A stretch of 64,000 nt of DNA, from contig NC_092564.1 in assembly GCF_037975245.1 (NCBI RefSeq), forward strand, positions 10,766,484 through 10,830,483. The letters run 5' to 3'. This stretch comes from Apostichopus japonicus (lineage: Eukaryota; Echinodermata; Holothuroidea; Aspidochirotida; Stichopodidae). Below, piece after piece: positions 43,001 to 54,699 of this stretch (its first letter is position 1; the number at the start of each line of letters is the position of its first letter). Made by a program: the position numbers and the translations under genes. The notes beneath the pieces were generated by a model. The model had not been told where the DNA came from, did not search any database, and was given only the letters and a program-made list of their open reading frames with translations.

Positions 43001-46000
43001 ACTAATACTTACAGCTCCCCGTGTAGGCACTTGCTGTAAAAGATCGGCAAAAGACGTCATCACCCGGGGTTCGAACCACGGATGCAAAAGAGAGTCTCGA
43101 TCATCAGCTCGCACAGTGCGCCAAGCCATCGCGCCACTGTATGGACTGAGAGATTAGGTGGATTAACTAATACTTACAGCTCCCCGTGTAGGCACTTGCT
43201 GTAAAAGATCGGCAAAAGACGTCATCACCCGGGGTTCGAACCACGGATGCAAAAGAGAGTCTCGATCATCAGCTCGCACGGTGCGCCAAGCCATCGCGCC
43301 ACTGTATTGACTGAGATATTAGGTGGATTAACTAATACTTACAGCTCCCCGTGTAGGCACTTGCTGTAAAAGATCGGCAAAAGACGTCATCACCCGGGGT
43401 TCGAACCACGGATGCAAAAGATAGTCTCGATCATCAGCTCGTACGGTGCGCGGAGCCATCGCGCCACTGTATGGACTGAGATATTAGGTGGATTAACTAA
43501 TCCTTACAGCTCCCCGTGTAGGCACTTGCTGTAAAAGATCGGCAAAAGACGTCATCACCCGGGGTTCGAACCACGGATGCAAAAGAGAGTCTCGATCATC
43601 AGCTCGTACAGTGCGCGGAGCCATCGCGCCACCGTATGGACTGAGATATTAGGTGGATTAACTAATACTTACAGCTCCCCGTGTAAGCACTTGCTGTAAA
43701 AGATCGGCAAAAGACGTCATCACCCGGGGTTCGAACCACGGATGCAAAAGAGAGTCTCGATCATCAGCTGGTACGGTGCGCCAAGCCATCGCGCCACCGT
43801 ATGGACTGAGATATTAGGTGGATTAACTAATACTTACAGCTCCCCGTGTAGGCACTTGCTGTAAAAGATCGGCAAAAGACGTCATCACCCGGGGTTCGAA
43901 CCACGGATGCAAAAGAGAGTCTCGATCATCAGCTCGTACGGTGCGCGGAGCCATCGCGCCACTGTATGGACTGAGATATTAGGTGGATTAACTAATACTT
44001 ACAGCTCCCCGTGTAAGCACTTGCTGTAAAAGATCGGCAAAAGACGTCATCACCCGGGGTTCGAACCACGGATGCAAAAGAGAGTCTCGATCATCAGCTG
44101 GTACGGTGCGCGGAGCCATCGCGCCACTGTATGGACTGAGATATTAGGTGGATTAACTAATACTTACAGCTCCCCGTGTAAGCACTTGCTGTAAAAGATC
44201 GGCAAAAGACGTCATCACCCGGGGTTCGAACCACGGATGCAAAAGAGAGTCTCGATCATCAGCTGGTACGGTGCGCGGAGCCATCGCGCCACTGTATGGA
44301 CTGAGATATTAGGTGGATTAACTAATACTTACAGCTCCCCGTGTAGGCACTTGCTGTAAAAGATCGGCAAAAGACGTCATCACCCGGGGTTCGAACCACG
44401 GATGCAAAAGAGAGGCTCGATCATCAGCTCGTACAGTGCGCGGAGACATCGCGCCACTGTATGGACTGAGATATTAGGTGGATTAACTAATACTTACAGC
44501 TCCCCGTGTAGGCACTTGCTGTAAAAGATCGGCAAAAGACGTCATCACCCGGGGTACGAACCACGGATGCAAAAGAGAGTCTCGATCATCAGCTCGTACG
44601 GTGCGCGGAGCCATCGCGCCACTGTATGGACTGAGATATTAGGTGGATTAACTAATACTTACAGCTCCCCGTGTAGGCACTTGCTGTAAAAGATCGGCAA
44701 AAGACGTCATCACCCGGGGTTCGAACCACGGATGCAAAAGAGAGTCTCGATCATCAGCTCGTACGGTGCGCGGAGCCATCGCGCCACTGTATGGACTGAG
44801 AGATTAGGTGGATTAACTAATACTTACAGCTCCCCGTGTAGGCACTTGCTGTAAAAGATCGGCAAAAGACGTCATCACCCGGGGTTCGAACCACGGATGC
44901 AAAAGAGAGTCTCGATCATCAGCTCGTACGGTGCGCGGAGCCATCGCGCCACTGTATGGACTGAGATATTAGGTGGATTAACTAATACTTACAGCTCCCG
45001 GTGTAGGCACTTGCTGTAAAAGATCGGCAAAAGACGTCATCACCCGGGGTTCGAACCACGGATGCAAAAGAGAGGCTCGATCATCAGCTCGTACAGTGCG
45101 CGGAGCCATCGAGCCACTGTATGGACTGAGATATTAGGTGGATTAACTAATACTTACAGCTCCCCGTGTAGGCACTTGCTGTAAAAGATCGGCAAAAGAC
45201 GTCATCACCCGGGGTTCGAACCACGGATGCAAAAGAGAGTCTCGATCATCAGCTCGTACGGTGCACGGAGCCATCGCGCCACTGTATGGACTGAGATATT
45301 AGGTGGATTAACTAATCCTTACAGCTCCCCGTGTAGGCACTTGCTGTAAAAGATCGGCAAAAGACGTCATCACCCGGGCTTCGAACCACGGATGCAAAAG
45401 AGAGTCTCGATCATCAGCTCGTACGGTGCGCGGAACCATCGCGCCACTGTATGGACTGAGAGATTAGGTGGATTAACTAATACTTACAGCTCCCCGTGTA
45501 GGCACTTGCTGTAAAAGATCGGCAAAAGACGTCATCACCCGGGGTTCGAACCACGGATGCAAAAGAGAGTCTCGATCATCAGCTCGCACAGTGCGCGGAG
45601 CCATCGCGCCACTGTATGGACTGAGAGATTAGGTGGATTAACTAATACTTACAGCTCCCCGTGTAGGCACTTGCTGTAAAAGATCGGCAAAAGACGTCAT
45701 CACCCGGGGTTCGAACCACGGATGCAAAAGAGAGTCTCGATCATCAGCTCGTACGGTGCGCGGAGCCATCGCGCCACTGTATGGACTGAGATATTAGGTG
45801 GATTAACTAATACTTACAGCTCCCCGTGTAGGCACTTGCTGTAAAAGATCGGCAAAAGACGTCATCACCCGGGGTTCGAACCACGGATGCAAAAGAGAGT
45901 CTCGATCATCAGCTCGTACGGTGCGCGGAGCCATCGCGCCACTGTATGGACTGAGATATTAGGTGGATTAACTAATCCTTACAGCTCCCCGTGTAGGCAC

Positions 46001-46440
46001 TTGCTGTAAAAGATCGGCAAAAGACGTCATCACCCGGGGTTCGAACCACGGATGCAAAAGAGAGTCTCGATCATCAGCTCGAACAGTGCGCGGAGCCATC
46101 GCGCCACTGTATGGACTGAGAGATTAGGTGGATTAACTAATACTTACAGCTCCCCGTGTAGGCACTTGCTGTAAAAGATCGGCAAAAGACGTCATCACCC
46201 GGGGTTCGAACCACGGATGCAAAAGAGAGTCTCGATCATCAGCTCGTACAGTGCGCGGAGCCATCGCGCCACTGTATGGACTGAGAGATTAGGTGGATTA
46301 ACTAATACTTACAGCTCCCCGTGTAGGCACTTGCTGTAAAAGATCGGCAAAAGACGTCATCACCCGGGGTTCGAACCACGGATGCAAAAGAGAGTCTCGA
46401 TCATCAGCTCGCACGGTGCGCCAAGCCATCGCGCCACTGT
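34011..46440. repeat. Satellite domain with shuffled right-side haplotypes
   Basis: Units are mostly of the ATCATC class with GTACGG, GTACAG or GCACAG and GCGGAG. Interspersed are the GGTACGGTGCGAGGAG type, the TATTGACTG type and units with one G missing from CCCGGGG (for example near 37467, 37962, 38125, 38453, 39442, 41912 and 42077). One unit near 41200 lost 4 bp (ACTAATACAG). I see no gene here. Confidence 0.8.
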
Positions 46441-49400
46441 ATTGACTGAGATATTAGGTGGATTAACTAATACTTACAGCTCCCCGTGTATGCACTTGCT
46501 GTAAAAGATCGGCAAAAGACGTCATCACCCGGGGTTCGAACCACGGATGCAAAAGAGAGTCTCGATCATCAGCTCGCACAGTGCGCGGAGCCATCGCGCC
46601 ACTGTATGGACTGAGATATTAGGTGGATTAACTAATCCTTACAGCTCCCCGTGTAGGCACTTGCTGTAAAAGATCGGCAAAAGACGTCATCACCCGGGGT
46701 TCGAACCACGGATGCAAAAGAGAGTCTCGATCATCAGCTCGCACAGTGCGCGGAGCCATCGCGCCACTGTATGGACTGAGAGATTAGGTGGATTAACTAA
46801 TACTTACAGCTCCCCGTGTAGGCACTTGCTGTAAAAGATCGGCAAAAGACGTCATCACCCGGGGTTCGAACCACGGATGCAAAAGAGAGTCTCGATCATC
46901 AGCTCGCACGGTGCGCCAAGCCATCGCGCCACTGTATTGACTGAGATATTAGGTGGATTAACTAATACTTACAGCTCCCCGTGTAGGCACTTGCTGTAAA
47001 AGATCGGCAAAAGACGTCATCACCCGGGGTTCGAACCACGGATGCAAAAGAGAGTCTCGATCATCAGCTGGTACGGTGCGCGGAGCCATCGCGCCACTGT
47101 ATGGACTGAGATATTAGGTGGATTAACTAATACTTACAGCTCCCCGTGTAGGCACTTGCTGTAAAAGATCGGCAAAAGACGTCATCACCCGGGGTTCGAA
47201 CCACGGATGCAAAAGAGAGGCTCGATCATCAGCTCGTACGGTGCGCGGAGCCATCGCGCCACTGTATGGACTGAGATATTAGGTGGATTAACTAATACTT
47301 ACAGCTCCCCGTGTAAGCACTTGCTGTAAAAGATCGGCAAAAGACGTCATCACCCGGGGTTCGAACCACGGATGCAAAAGAGAGTCTCGATCATCAGCTC
47401 GTACAGTGCGCGGAGCCATCGCGCCACTGTCTGGACTGAGATATTAGGTGGATTAACTAATACTTACAGCTCCCCGTGTAGGCACTTGCTGTAAAAGATC
47501 GGCAAAAGACGTCATCACCCGGGGTTCGAACCACGGATGCAAAAGAGAGTCTCGATCATCAGCTCGTACGGTGCGCGGAGCCATCGCGCCACTGTATGGA
47601 CTGAGAGATTAGGTGGATTAACTAATACTTACAGCTCCCCGTGTAGGCACTTGCTGTAAAAGATCGGCAAAAGACGTCATCACCCGGGGTTCGAACCACG
47701 GATGCAAAAGAGAGTCTCGATCATCAGCTCGTACGGTGCGCGGAGCCATCGCGCCACTGTATGGACTGAGAGATTAGGTGGATTAACTAATACTTACAGC
47801 TCCCCGTGTAGGCACTTGCTGTAAAAGATCGGCAAAAGACGTCATCACCAGGGGTTCGAACCACGGATGCAAAAGAGAGTCTCGATCATCAGCTCGTACA
47901 GTGCGCGGAGCCATCGCGCCACTGTATGGACTGAGAGATTAGGTGGATTAACTAATACTTACAGCTCCCCGTGTAGGCACTTGCTGTAAAAGATCGGCAA
48001 AAGACGTCATCACCCGGGGTTCGAACCACGGATGCAAAAGAGAGTCTCGATCATCAGCTCGCACGGTGCGCCAAGCCATCGCGCCACTGTATTGACTGAG
48101 ATATTAGGTGGATTAACTAATACTTACAGCTCCCCGTGTATGCACTTGCTGTAAAAGATCGGCAAAAGACGTCATCACCCGGGGTTCGAACCACGGATGC
48201 AAAAGAGAGTCTCGATCATCAGCTCGCACAGTGCGCGGAGCCATCGCGCCACTGTATGGACTGAGATATTAGGTGGATTAACTAATCCTTACAGCTCCCC
48301 GTGTAGGCACTTGCTGTAAAAGATCGGCAAAAGACGTCATCACCCGGGGTTCGAACCACGGATGCAAAAGAGAGTCTCGATCATCAGCTCGCACAGTGCG
48401 CGGAGCCATCGCGCCACTGTATGGACTGAGAGATTAGGTGGATTAACTAATACTTACAGCTCCCCGTGTAGGCACTTGCTGTAAAAGATCGGCAAAAGAC
48501 GTCATCACCCGGGGTTCGAACCACGGATGCAAAAGAGAGTCTCGATCATCAGCTCGCACGGTGCGCCAAGCCATCGCGCCACTGTATTGACTGAGATATT
48601 AGGTGGATTAACTAATACTTACAGCTCCCCGTGTAGGCACTTGCTGTAAAAGATCGGCAAAAGACGTCATCACCCGGGGTTCGAACCACGGATGCAAAAG
48701 AGAGTCTCGATCATCAGCTGGTACGGTGCGCGGAGCCATCGCGCCACTGTATGGACTGAGATATTAGGTGGATTAACTAATACTTACAGCTCCCCGTGTA
48801 GGCACTTGCTGTAAAAGATCGGCAAAAGACGTCATCACCCGGGGTTCGAACCACGGATGCAAAAGAGAGGCTCGATCATCAGCTCGTACGGTGCGCGGAG
48901 CCATCGCGCCACTGTATGGACTGAGATATTAGGTGGATTAACTAATACTTACAGCTCCCCGTGTAAGCACTTGCTGTAAAAGATCGGCAAAAGACGTCAT
49001 CACCCGGGGTTCGAACCACGGATGCAAAAGAGAGTCTCGATCATCAGCTCGTACAGTGCGCGGAGCCATCGCGCCACTGTCTGGACTGAGATATTAGGTG
49101 GATTAACTAATACTTACAGCTCCCCGTGTAGGCACTTGCTGTAAAAGATCGGCAAAAGACGTCATCACCCGGGGTTCGAACCACGGATGCAAAAGAGAGT
49201 CTCGATCATCAGCTCGTACGGTGCGCGGAGCCATCGCGCCACTGTATGGACTGAGAGATTAGGTGGATTAACTAATACTTACAGCTCCCCGTGTAGGCAC
49301 TTGCTGTAAAAGATCGGCAAAAGACGTCATCACCCGGGGTTCGAACCACGGATGCAAAAGAGAGTCTCGATCATCAGCTCGCACAGTGCGCGGAGCCATC

Positions 49401-50240
49401 GCGCCACTGTATGGACTGAGATATTAGGTGGATTAACTAATCCTTACAGCTCCCCGTGTAGGCACTTGCTGTAAAAGATCGGCAAAAGACGTCATCACCC
49501 GGGGTTCGAACCACGGATGCAAAAGAGAGTCTCGATCATCAGCTCGCACAGTGCGCGGAGCCATCGCGCCACTGTATGGACTGAGAGATTAGGTGGATTA
49601 ACTAATACTTACAGCTCCCCGTGTAGGCACTTGCTGTAAAAGATCGGCAAAAGACGTCATCACCCGGGGTTCGAACCACGGATGCAAAAGAGAGTCTCGA
49701 TCATCAGCTCGCACGGTGCGCCAAGCCATCGCGCCACTGTATTGACTGAGATATTAGGTGGATTAACTAATACTTACAGCTCCCCGTGTAGGCACTTGCT
49801 GTAAAAGATCGGCAAAAGACGTCATCACCCGGGGTTCGAACCACGGATGCAAAAGAGAGTCTCGATCATCAGCTGGTACGGTGCGCGGAGCCATCGCGCC
49901 ACTGTATGGACTGAGATATTAGGTGGATTAACTAATACTTACAGCTCCCCGTGTAGGCACTTGCTGTAAAAGATCGGCAAAAGACGTCATCACCCGGGGT
50001 TCGAACCACGGATGCAAAAGAGAGGCTCGATCATCAGCTCGTACGGTGCGCGGAGCCATCGCGCCACTGTATGGACTGAGATATTAGGTGGATTAACTAA
50101 TACTTACAGCTCCCCGTGTAAGCACTTGCTGTAAAAGATCGGCAAAAGACGTCATCACCCGGGGTTCGAACCACGGATGCAAAAGAGAGTCTCGATCATC
50201 AGCTCGTACAGTGCGCGGAGCCATCGCGCCACTGTCTGGA
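46441..50240. repeat. Higher-order repeat: 10-unit block duplicated, then a 7-unit version
   Basis: GTGTATGCAC recurs with its TGCAC at 46491 and 48141 (1650 bp). ACTGTCTGGACTG has its CTGG at 47431, 49081 and 50236, giving steps of 1650 and 1155 bp, or 10 and 7 units. TATTGACTG units occur in pairs three units apart in each round (46441, about 46936, 48091, about 48586, 49741). The third round lacks three units, a clear footprint of unequal crossing-over. Confidence 0.88.
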
Positions 50241-52130
50241 CTGAGATATTAGGTGGATTAACTAATACTTACAGCTCCCCGTGTAGGCACTTGCTGTAAA
50301 AGATCGGCAAAAGACGTCATCACCCGGGGTTCGAACCACGGATGCAAAAGAGAGTCTCGATCATCAGCTCGTACGGTGCGCGGAGCCATCGCGCCACTGT
50401 ATGGACTGAGAGATTAGGTGGATTAACTAATACTTACAGCTCCCCGTGTAGGCACTTGCTGTAAAAGATCGGCAAAAGACGTCATCACCCGGGGTTCGAA
50501 CCACGGATGCAAAAGAGAGTCTCGATCATCAGCTCGTACGGTGCGCGGAGCCATCGCGCCACTGTATGGACTGAGATATTAGGTGGATTAACTAATACTT
50601 ACAGCTCCCCGTGTATGCACTTGCTGTAAAAGATCGGCAAAAGACGTCATCACCCGGGGTTCGAACCACGGATGCAAAAGAGAGTCTCGATCATCAGCTC
50701 GCACAGTGCGCGGAGCCATCGCGCCACTGTATGGACTGAGAGATTAGGTGGATTAACTAATACTAACAGCTCCCTGTGTAGGCACTTGCTGTAAAAGATC
50801 GGCAAAAGACGTCATCACCCGGGGTTCGAACCACGGATGCAAAAGAGAGTCTCGATCATCAGCTCGTACGGTGCGCGGAGCCATCGCGCCACTGTATGGA
50901 CTGAGATATTAGGTGGATTAACTAATACTTACAGCTCCCCGTGTAGGCACTTGCTGTAAAAGATCGGCAAAAGACGTCATCACCCGGGGTTCGAACCACG
51001 GATGCAAAAGAGAGTCTCGATCATCAGCTCGTACGGTGCGCGGAGCCATCGCGCCACTGTATGGACTGAGATATTAGGTGGATTAACTAATACTTACAGC
51101 TCCCCGTGTAGGCACTTGCTGTAAAAGATCGGCAAAAGACGTCATCACCCGGGGTTCGAACCACGGATGCAAAAGAGAGGCTCGATCATCAGCTCGTACG
51201 GTGCGCGGAGCCATCGCGCCACTGTATGGACTGAGATATTAGGTGGATTAACTAATCCTTACAGCTCCCCGTGTAGGCACTTGCTGTAAAAGATCGGCAA
51301 AAGACGTCATCACCCGGGGTTCGAACCACGGATGCAAAAGAGAGTCTCGATCATCAGCTCGTACGGTGCGCGGAGCCATCGCGCCACTGTATGGACTGAG
51401 ATATTAGGTGGATTAACTAATCCTTACAGCTCCCCGTGTAGGCACTTGCTGTAAAAGATCGGCAAAAGACGTCATCACCCGGGGTTCGAACCACGGATGC
51501 AAAAGAGAGTCTCGATCATCAGCTCGTACGGTGCGCGGAGCCATCGCGCCACTGTATGGACTGAGATATTAGGTGGATTAACTAATCCTTACAGCTCCCC
51601 GTGTAGGCACTTGCTGTAAAAGATCGGCAAAAGACGTCATCACCCGGGGTTCGAACCACGGATGCAAAAGAGAGTCTCGATCATCAGCTCGTACGGTGCG
51701 CGGAGCCATCGCGCCACTGTATGGACTGAGATATTAGGTGGATTAACTAATCCTTACAGCTCCCCGTGTAGGCACTTGCTGTAAAAGATCGGCAAAAGAC
51801 GTCATCACCCGGGGTTCGAACCACGGATGCAAAAGAGAGTCTCGATCATCAGCTCGTACGGTGCGCGGAGCCATCGCGCCACTGTATGGACTGAGATATT
51901 AGGTGGATTAACTAATCCTTACAGCTCCCCGTGTAGGCACTTGCTGTAAAAGATCGGCAAAAGACGTCATCACCCGGGGTTCGAACCACGGATGCAAAAG
52001 AGAGTCTCGATCATCAGCTCGTACGGTGCGCGGAGCCATCGCGCCACTGTATGGACTGAGAGATTAGGTGGATTAACTAATCCTTACAGCTCCCCGTGTA
52101 GGCACTTGCTGTAAAAGATCGGCAAAAGAC

Positions 52131-53890
52131 GTCATCATTAGGGGTTCGAACCACGGATGCAAAAGAGAGTCTCGATCATCAGCTCGTACGGTGCGCGGAG
52201 CCATCGCGCCACTGTATGGACTGAGATATTAGGTGGATTAACTAATCCTTACAGCTCCCCGTGTAGGCACTTGCTGTAAAAGATCGGCAAAAGACGTCAT
52301 CACCCGGGGTTCGAACCACGGATGCAAAAGAGAGTCTCGATCATCAGCTCGTACGGTGCGCGGAGCCATCGCGCCACTGTATGGACTGAGATATTAGGTT
52401 GATTAACTAATCCTTACAGCTCCCCGTGTAGGCACTTGCTGTAAAAGATCGGCAAAAGACGTCATCACCCGGGGTTCGAACCACGGATGCAAAAGAGAGT
52501 CTCGATCATCAGCTCGCACGGTGCGCGGAGCCATCGCGCCACTGTATGGACTGAGAGATTAGGTGGATTAACTAATACTTACAGCTCCCCGTGTATGCAC
52601 TTGCTGTAAAAGATCGGCAAAAGACGTCATCACCCGGGGTTCGAACCACGGATGCAAAAGAGAGTCTCGATCAGCAGCTCGTACAGTGCGCGGAGCCATC
52701 GCGCCACTGTATGGACTGAAAGATTAGGTGGATTAACTAATACTTACAGCTCCCCGTGTATGCACTTGCTGTAAAAGATCGGCAAAAGACGTCATCACCC
52801 GGGGTTCGAACCACGGATGCAAAAGAGAGTCTCGATCAGCAGCTCGTACAGTGCGCGGAGCCATCGCGCCACTGTATGGACTGAGAGATTAGGTGGATTA
52901 ACTAATACTTACAGCTCCCCGTGTATGCACTTGCTGTAAAAGATCGGCAAAAGACGTCATCACCCGAGGTTCGAACCACGGATGCAAAAGAGAGTCTGGA
53001 TCATCAGCTCGTACGGTGCGCGGAGCCATCGCGCCACTGTATGGACTGAGATATTAGGTGGATTAACTAATCCTTACAGCTCCCCGTGTAGGCACTTGCT
53101 GTAAAAGATCGGCAAAAGACGTCATCACCCGGGGTTCGAACCACGGATGCAAAAGAGAGTCTCGATCATCAGCTCGTACGGTGCGCGGAGCCATCGCGCC
53201 ACTGTATGGACTGAGAGATTAGGTGGATTAACTAATCCTTACAGCTCCCCGTGTAGGCACTTGCTGTAAAAGATCGGCAAAAGACGTCATCACCCGGGGT
53301 TCGAACCACGGATGCAAAAGAGAGTCTCGATCATCAGCTCGTACGGTGCGCGGAGCCATCGCGCCACTGTATGGACTGAGAGATTAGGTGGATTAACTAA
53401 TCCTTACAGCTCCCCGTGTAGGCACTTGCTGTAAAAGATCGGCAAAAGACGTCATCACCCGGGGTTCGAACCACGGATGCAAAAGAGAGTCTCGATCATC
53501 AGCTCGTACGGTGCGCGGAGCCATCGCGCCACTGTATGGACTGAGAGATTAGGTGGATTAACTAATCCTTACAGCTCCCCGTGTAGGCACTTGCTGTAAA
53601 AGATCGGCAAAAGACGTCATCATTAGGGGTTCGAACCACGGATGCAAAAGAGAGTCTCGATCATCAGCTCGTACGGTGCGCGGAGCCATCGCGCCACTGT
53701 ATGGACTGAGATATTAGGTGGATTAACTAATCCTTACAGCTCCCCGTGTAGGCACTTGCTGTAAAAGATCGGCAAAAGACGTCATCACCCGGGGTTCGAA
53801 CCACGGATGCAAAAGAGAGTCTCGATCATCAGCTCGTACGGTGCGCGGAGCCATCGCGCCACTGTATGGACTGAGATATTAGGTTGATTA
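52131..53890. repeat. Higher-order repeat: 9-unit block duplicated
   Basis: GTCATCATTAGGGG occurs with its ATTA at 52137 and 53622, and TTAGGTTGATTAAC occurs with its second T at 52400 and 53885. Both pairs are 1485 bp apart, exactly nine units. The two markers keep the same spacing within each copy, so they were duplicated together. Confidence 0.85.
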
Positions 53891-54329
53891 ACTAATCCTT
53901 ACAGCTCCCCGTGTAGGCACTTGCTGTAAAAGATCGGCAAAAGACGTCATCACCAGGGGTTCGAACCACGGATGCAAAAGAGAGTCTCGATCATCAGCTC
54001 GTACAGTGCGCGGAGCCATCGCGCCACTGTATGGACTGAGAGATTAGGTGGATTAACTAATACTTACAGCTCCCCGTGTAGGCACTTGCTGTAAAAGATC
54101 GGCAAAAGACGTCATCACCCGGGGTTCGAACCACGGATGCAAAAGAGAGTCTCGATCATCAGCTCGTACGGTGCGCGGAGCCATTGCGCCACTGTATGGA
54201 CTGAGATATTAGGTGGATTAACTAATCCTTACAGCTCCCCGTGTAGGCACTTGCTGTAAAAGATCGGCAAAAGACGTCATCACCCGGGGTTCGAACCACG
54301 GATGCAAAAGAGAGTCTCGATCATCAGCT

Positions 54330-54344
54330 GGTACGGTGCGCCAA
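54330..54344. repeat. Target-site duplication of LINE 1, left copy (15 bp)
   Basis: GGTACGGTGCGCCAA directly precedes the T-run that is the LINE A-tail on the other strand. It is repeated exactly at 59906-59920, after which the satellite continues in phase with GCCATCGCG. It corresponds to satellite unit positions 61-75. Confidence 0.93.
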
Positions 54345-54365
54345 TTTTTTTTTTTTTTTTTCTCT

Positions 54366-54371
54366 TTTATT
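54366..54371 (-). terminator. Poly(A) signal AATAAA of LINE 1
   Basis: On the element strand AATAAA is followed by AGAG and then the 17-nt A-tail. The signal is therefore only a few bases from the tail, closer than the usual 10-30 nt. The last bases of the element may serve as both signal and tail, or the tail may be templated. Confidence 0.65.
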
Positions 54372-54378
54372 GGTAGGC

Positions 54379-54392
54379 GAGCCCACTGGCTC
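54379..54392 (-). other. Conserved 3'-terminal stem-loop of LINE 1
   Basis: GAGCC-CACT-GGCTC forms a 5-bp hairpin with a 4-nt loop about 17 bp from the A-tail. The same hairpin, in the same place, is kept in LINE 2 (60606-60621), although much of the surrounding 3' UTR has diverged. In stringent-type LINEs the reverse transcriptase recognises a 3'-end structure, so this is a candidate for that role. Confidence 0.6.
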
Positions 54393-54699
54393 ACCCATCT
54401 CAAAACACTACATATAATGAAATTTTACAGAAAATGTGAAAATAATAATAAAATTAATTGTAATAACTCGCAAATGTTGCTTTTTAAGCGACACTTCAAA
54501 ATTGAATACTGTAAATACGGTTACTGAGTTTCCGAGACGTGTTTTACCTCCTTTACAACTTTGCTTTAGGTCCCAGTGAACTTATGTAGAAGATGAGAAT
54601 GTGATAAAATGAATAAATTCTCAGATAAATAACGCAATTACCTTGAAACATTAAGGCAGAGTAAAAAACTATTTCCAATAAAATCTAACTAAGTGGACA
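54393..54699 (-). other. 3' UTR of LINE 1
   Basis: About 300 bp of AT-rich, non-coding sequence lies between the ORF2 stop and the terminal hairpin. I see no reading frame of note on either strand and no satellite sequence within it. Confidence 0.8.

Larger units (their letters stand above)
1..54344. repeat. 165-bp satellite array, left block (about 329 tandem units)
   Basis: Direct reading shows a head-to-tail repeat of exactly 165 bp: the start of the unit (AAAGACGTCATCACCC) recurs at 1, 166, 331, 496 and so on to the LINE junction. The window begins inside the array, so its true length is unknown. Length changes are rare: 2 bp lost near 14318, 1 bp near 15377, 4 bp near 41200, and a recurrent 1-bp loss in the CCCGGGG run of several units between 30.7 and 42.1 kb. 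Substitutions cluster at a few unit positions: about 54-56, 62-67, 72-75, 88-90, 104, 112, 124 and 142. The block at 1-50 is almost invariant. Although 165 is divisible by three, no frame stays open through the array. The size suits a nucleosome-phased satellite; a centromeric role is inference only. Confidence 0.99.

Noticed and set aside
1-54344. CRISPR array
   Set aside because: The whole 165-bp unit repeats with no unique spacers, and the context is eukaryotic retrotransposons.
54218-54527. Open frames crossing the satellite/LINE 1 junction
   Set aside because: The product runs through the T-run (poly-K or poly-F) and joins unrelated sequences; it is a junction artefact.
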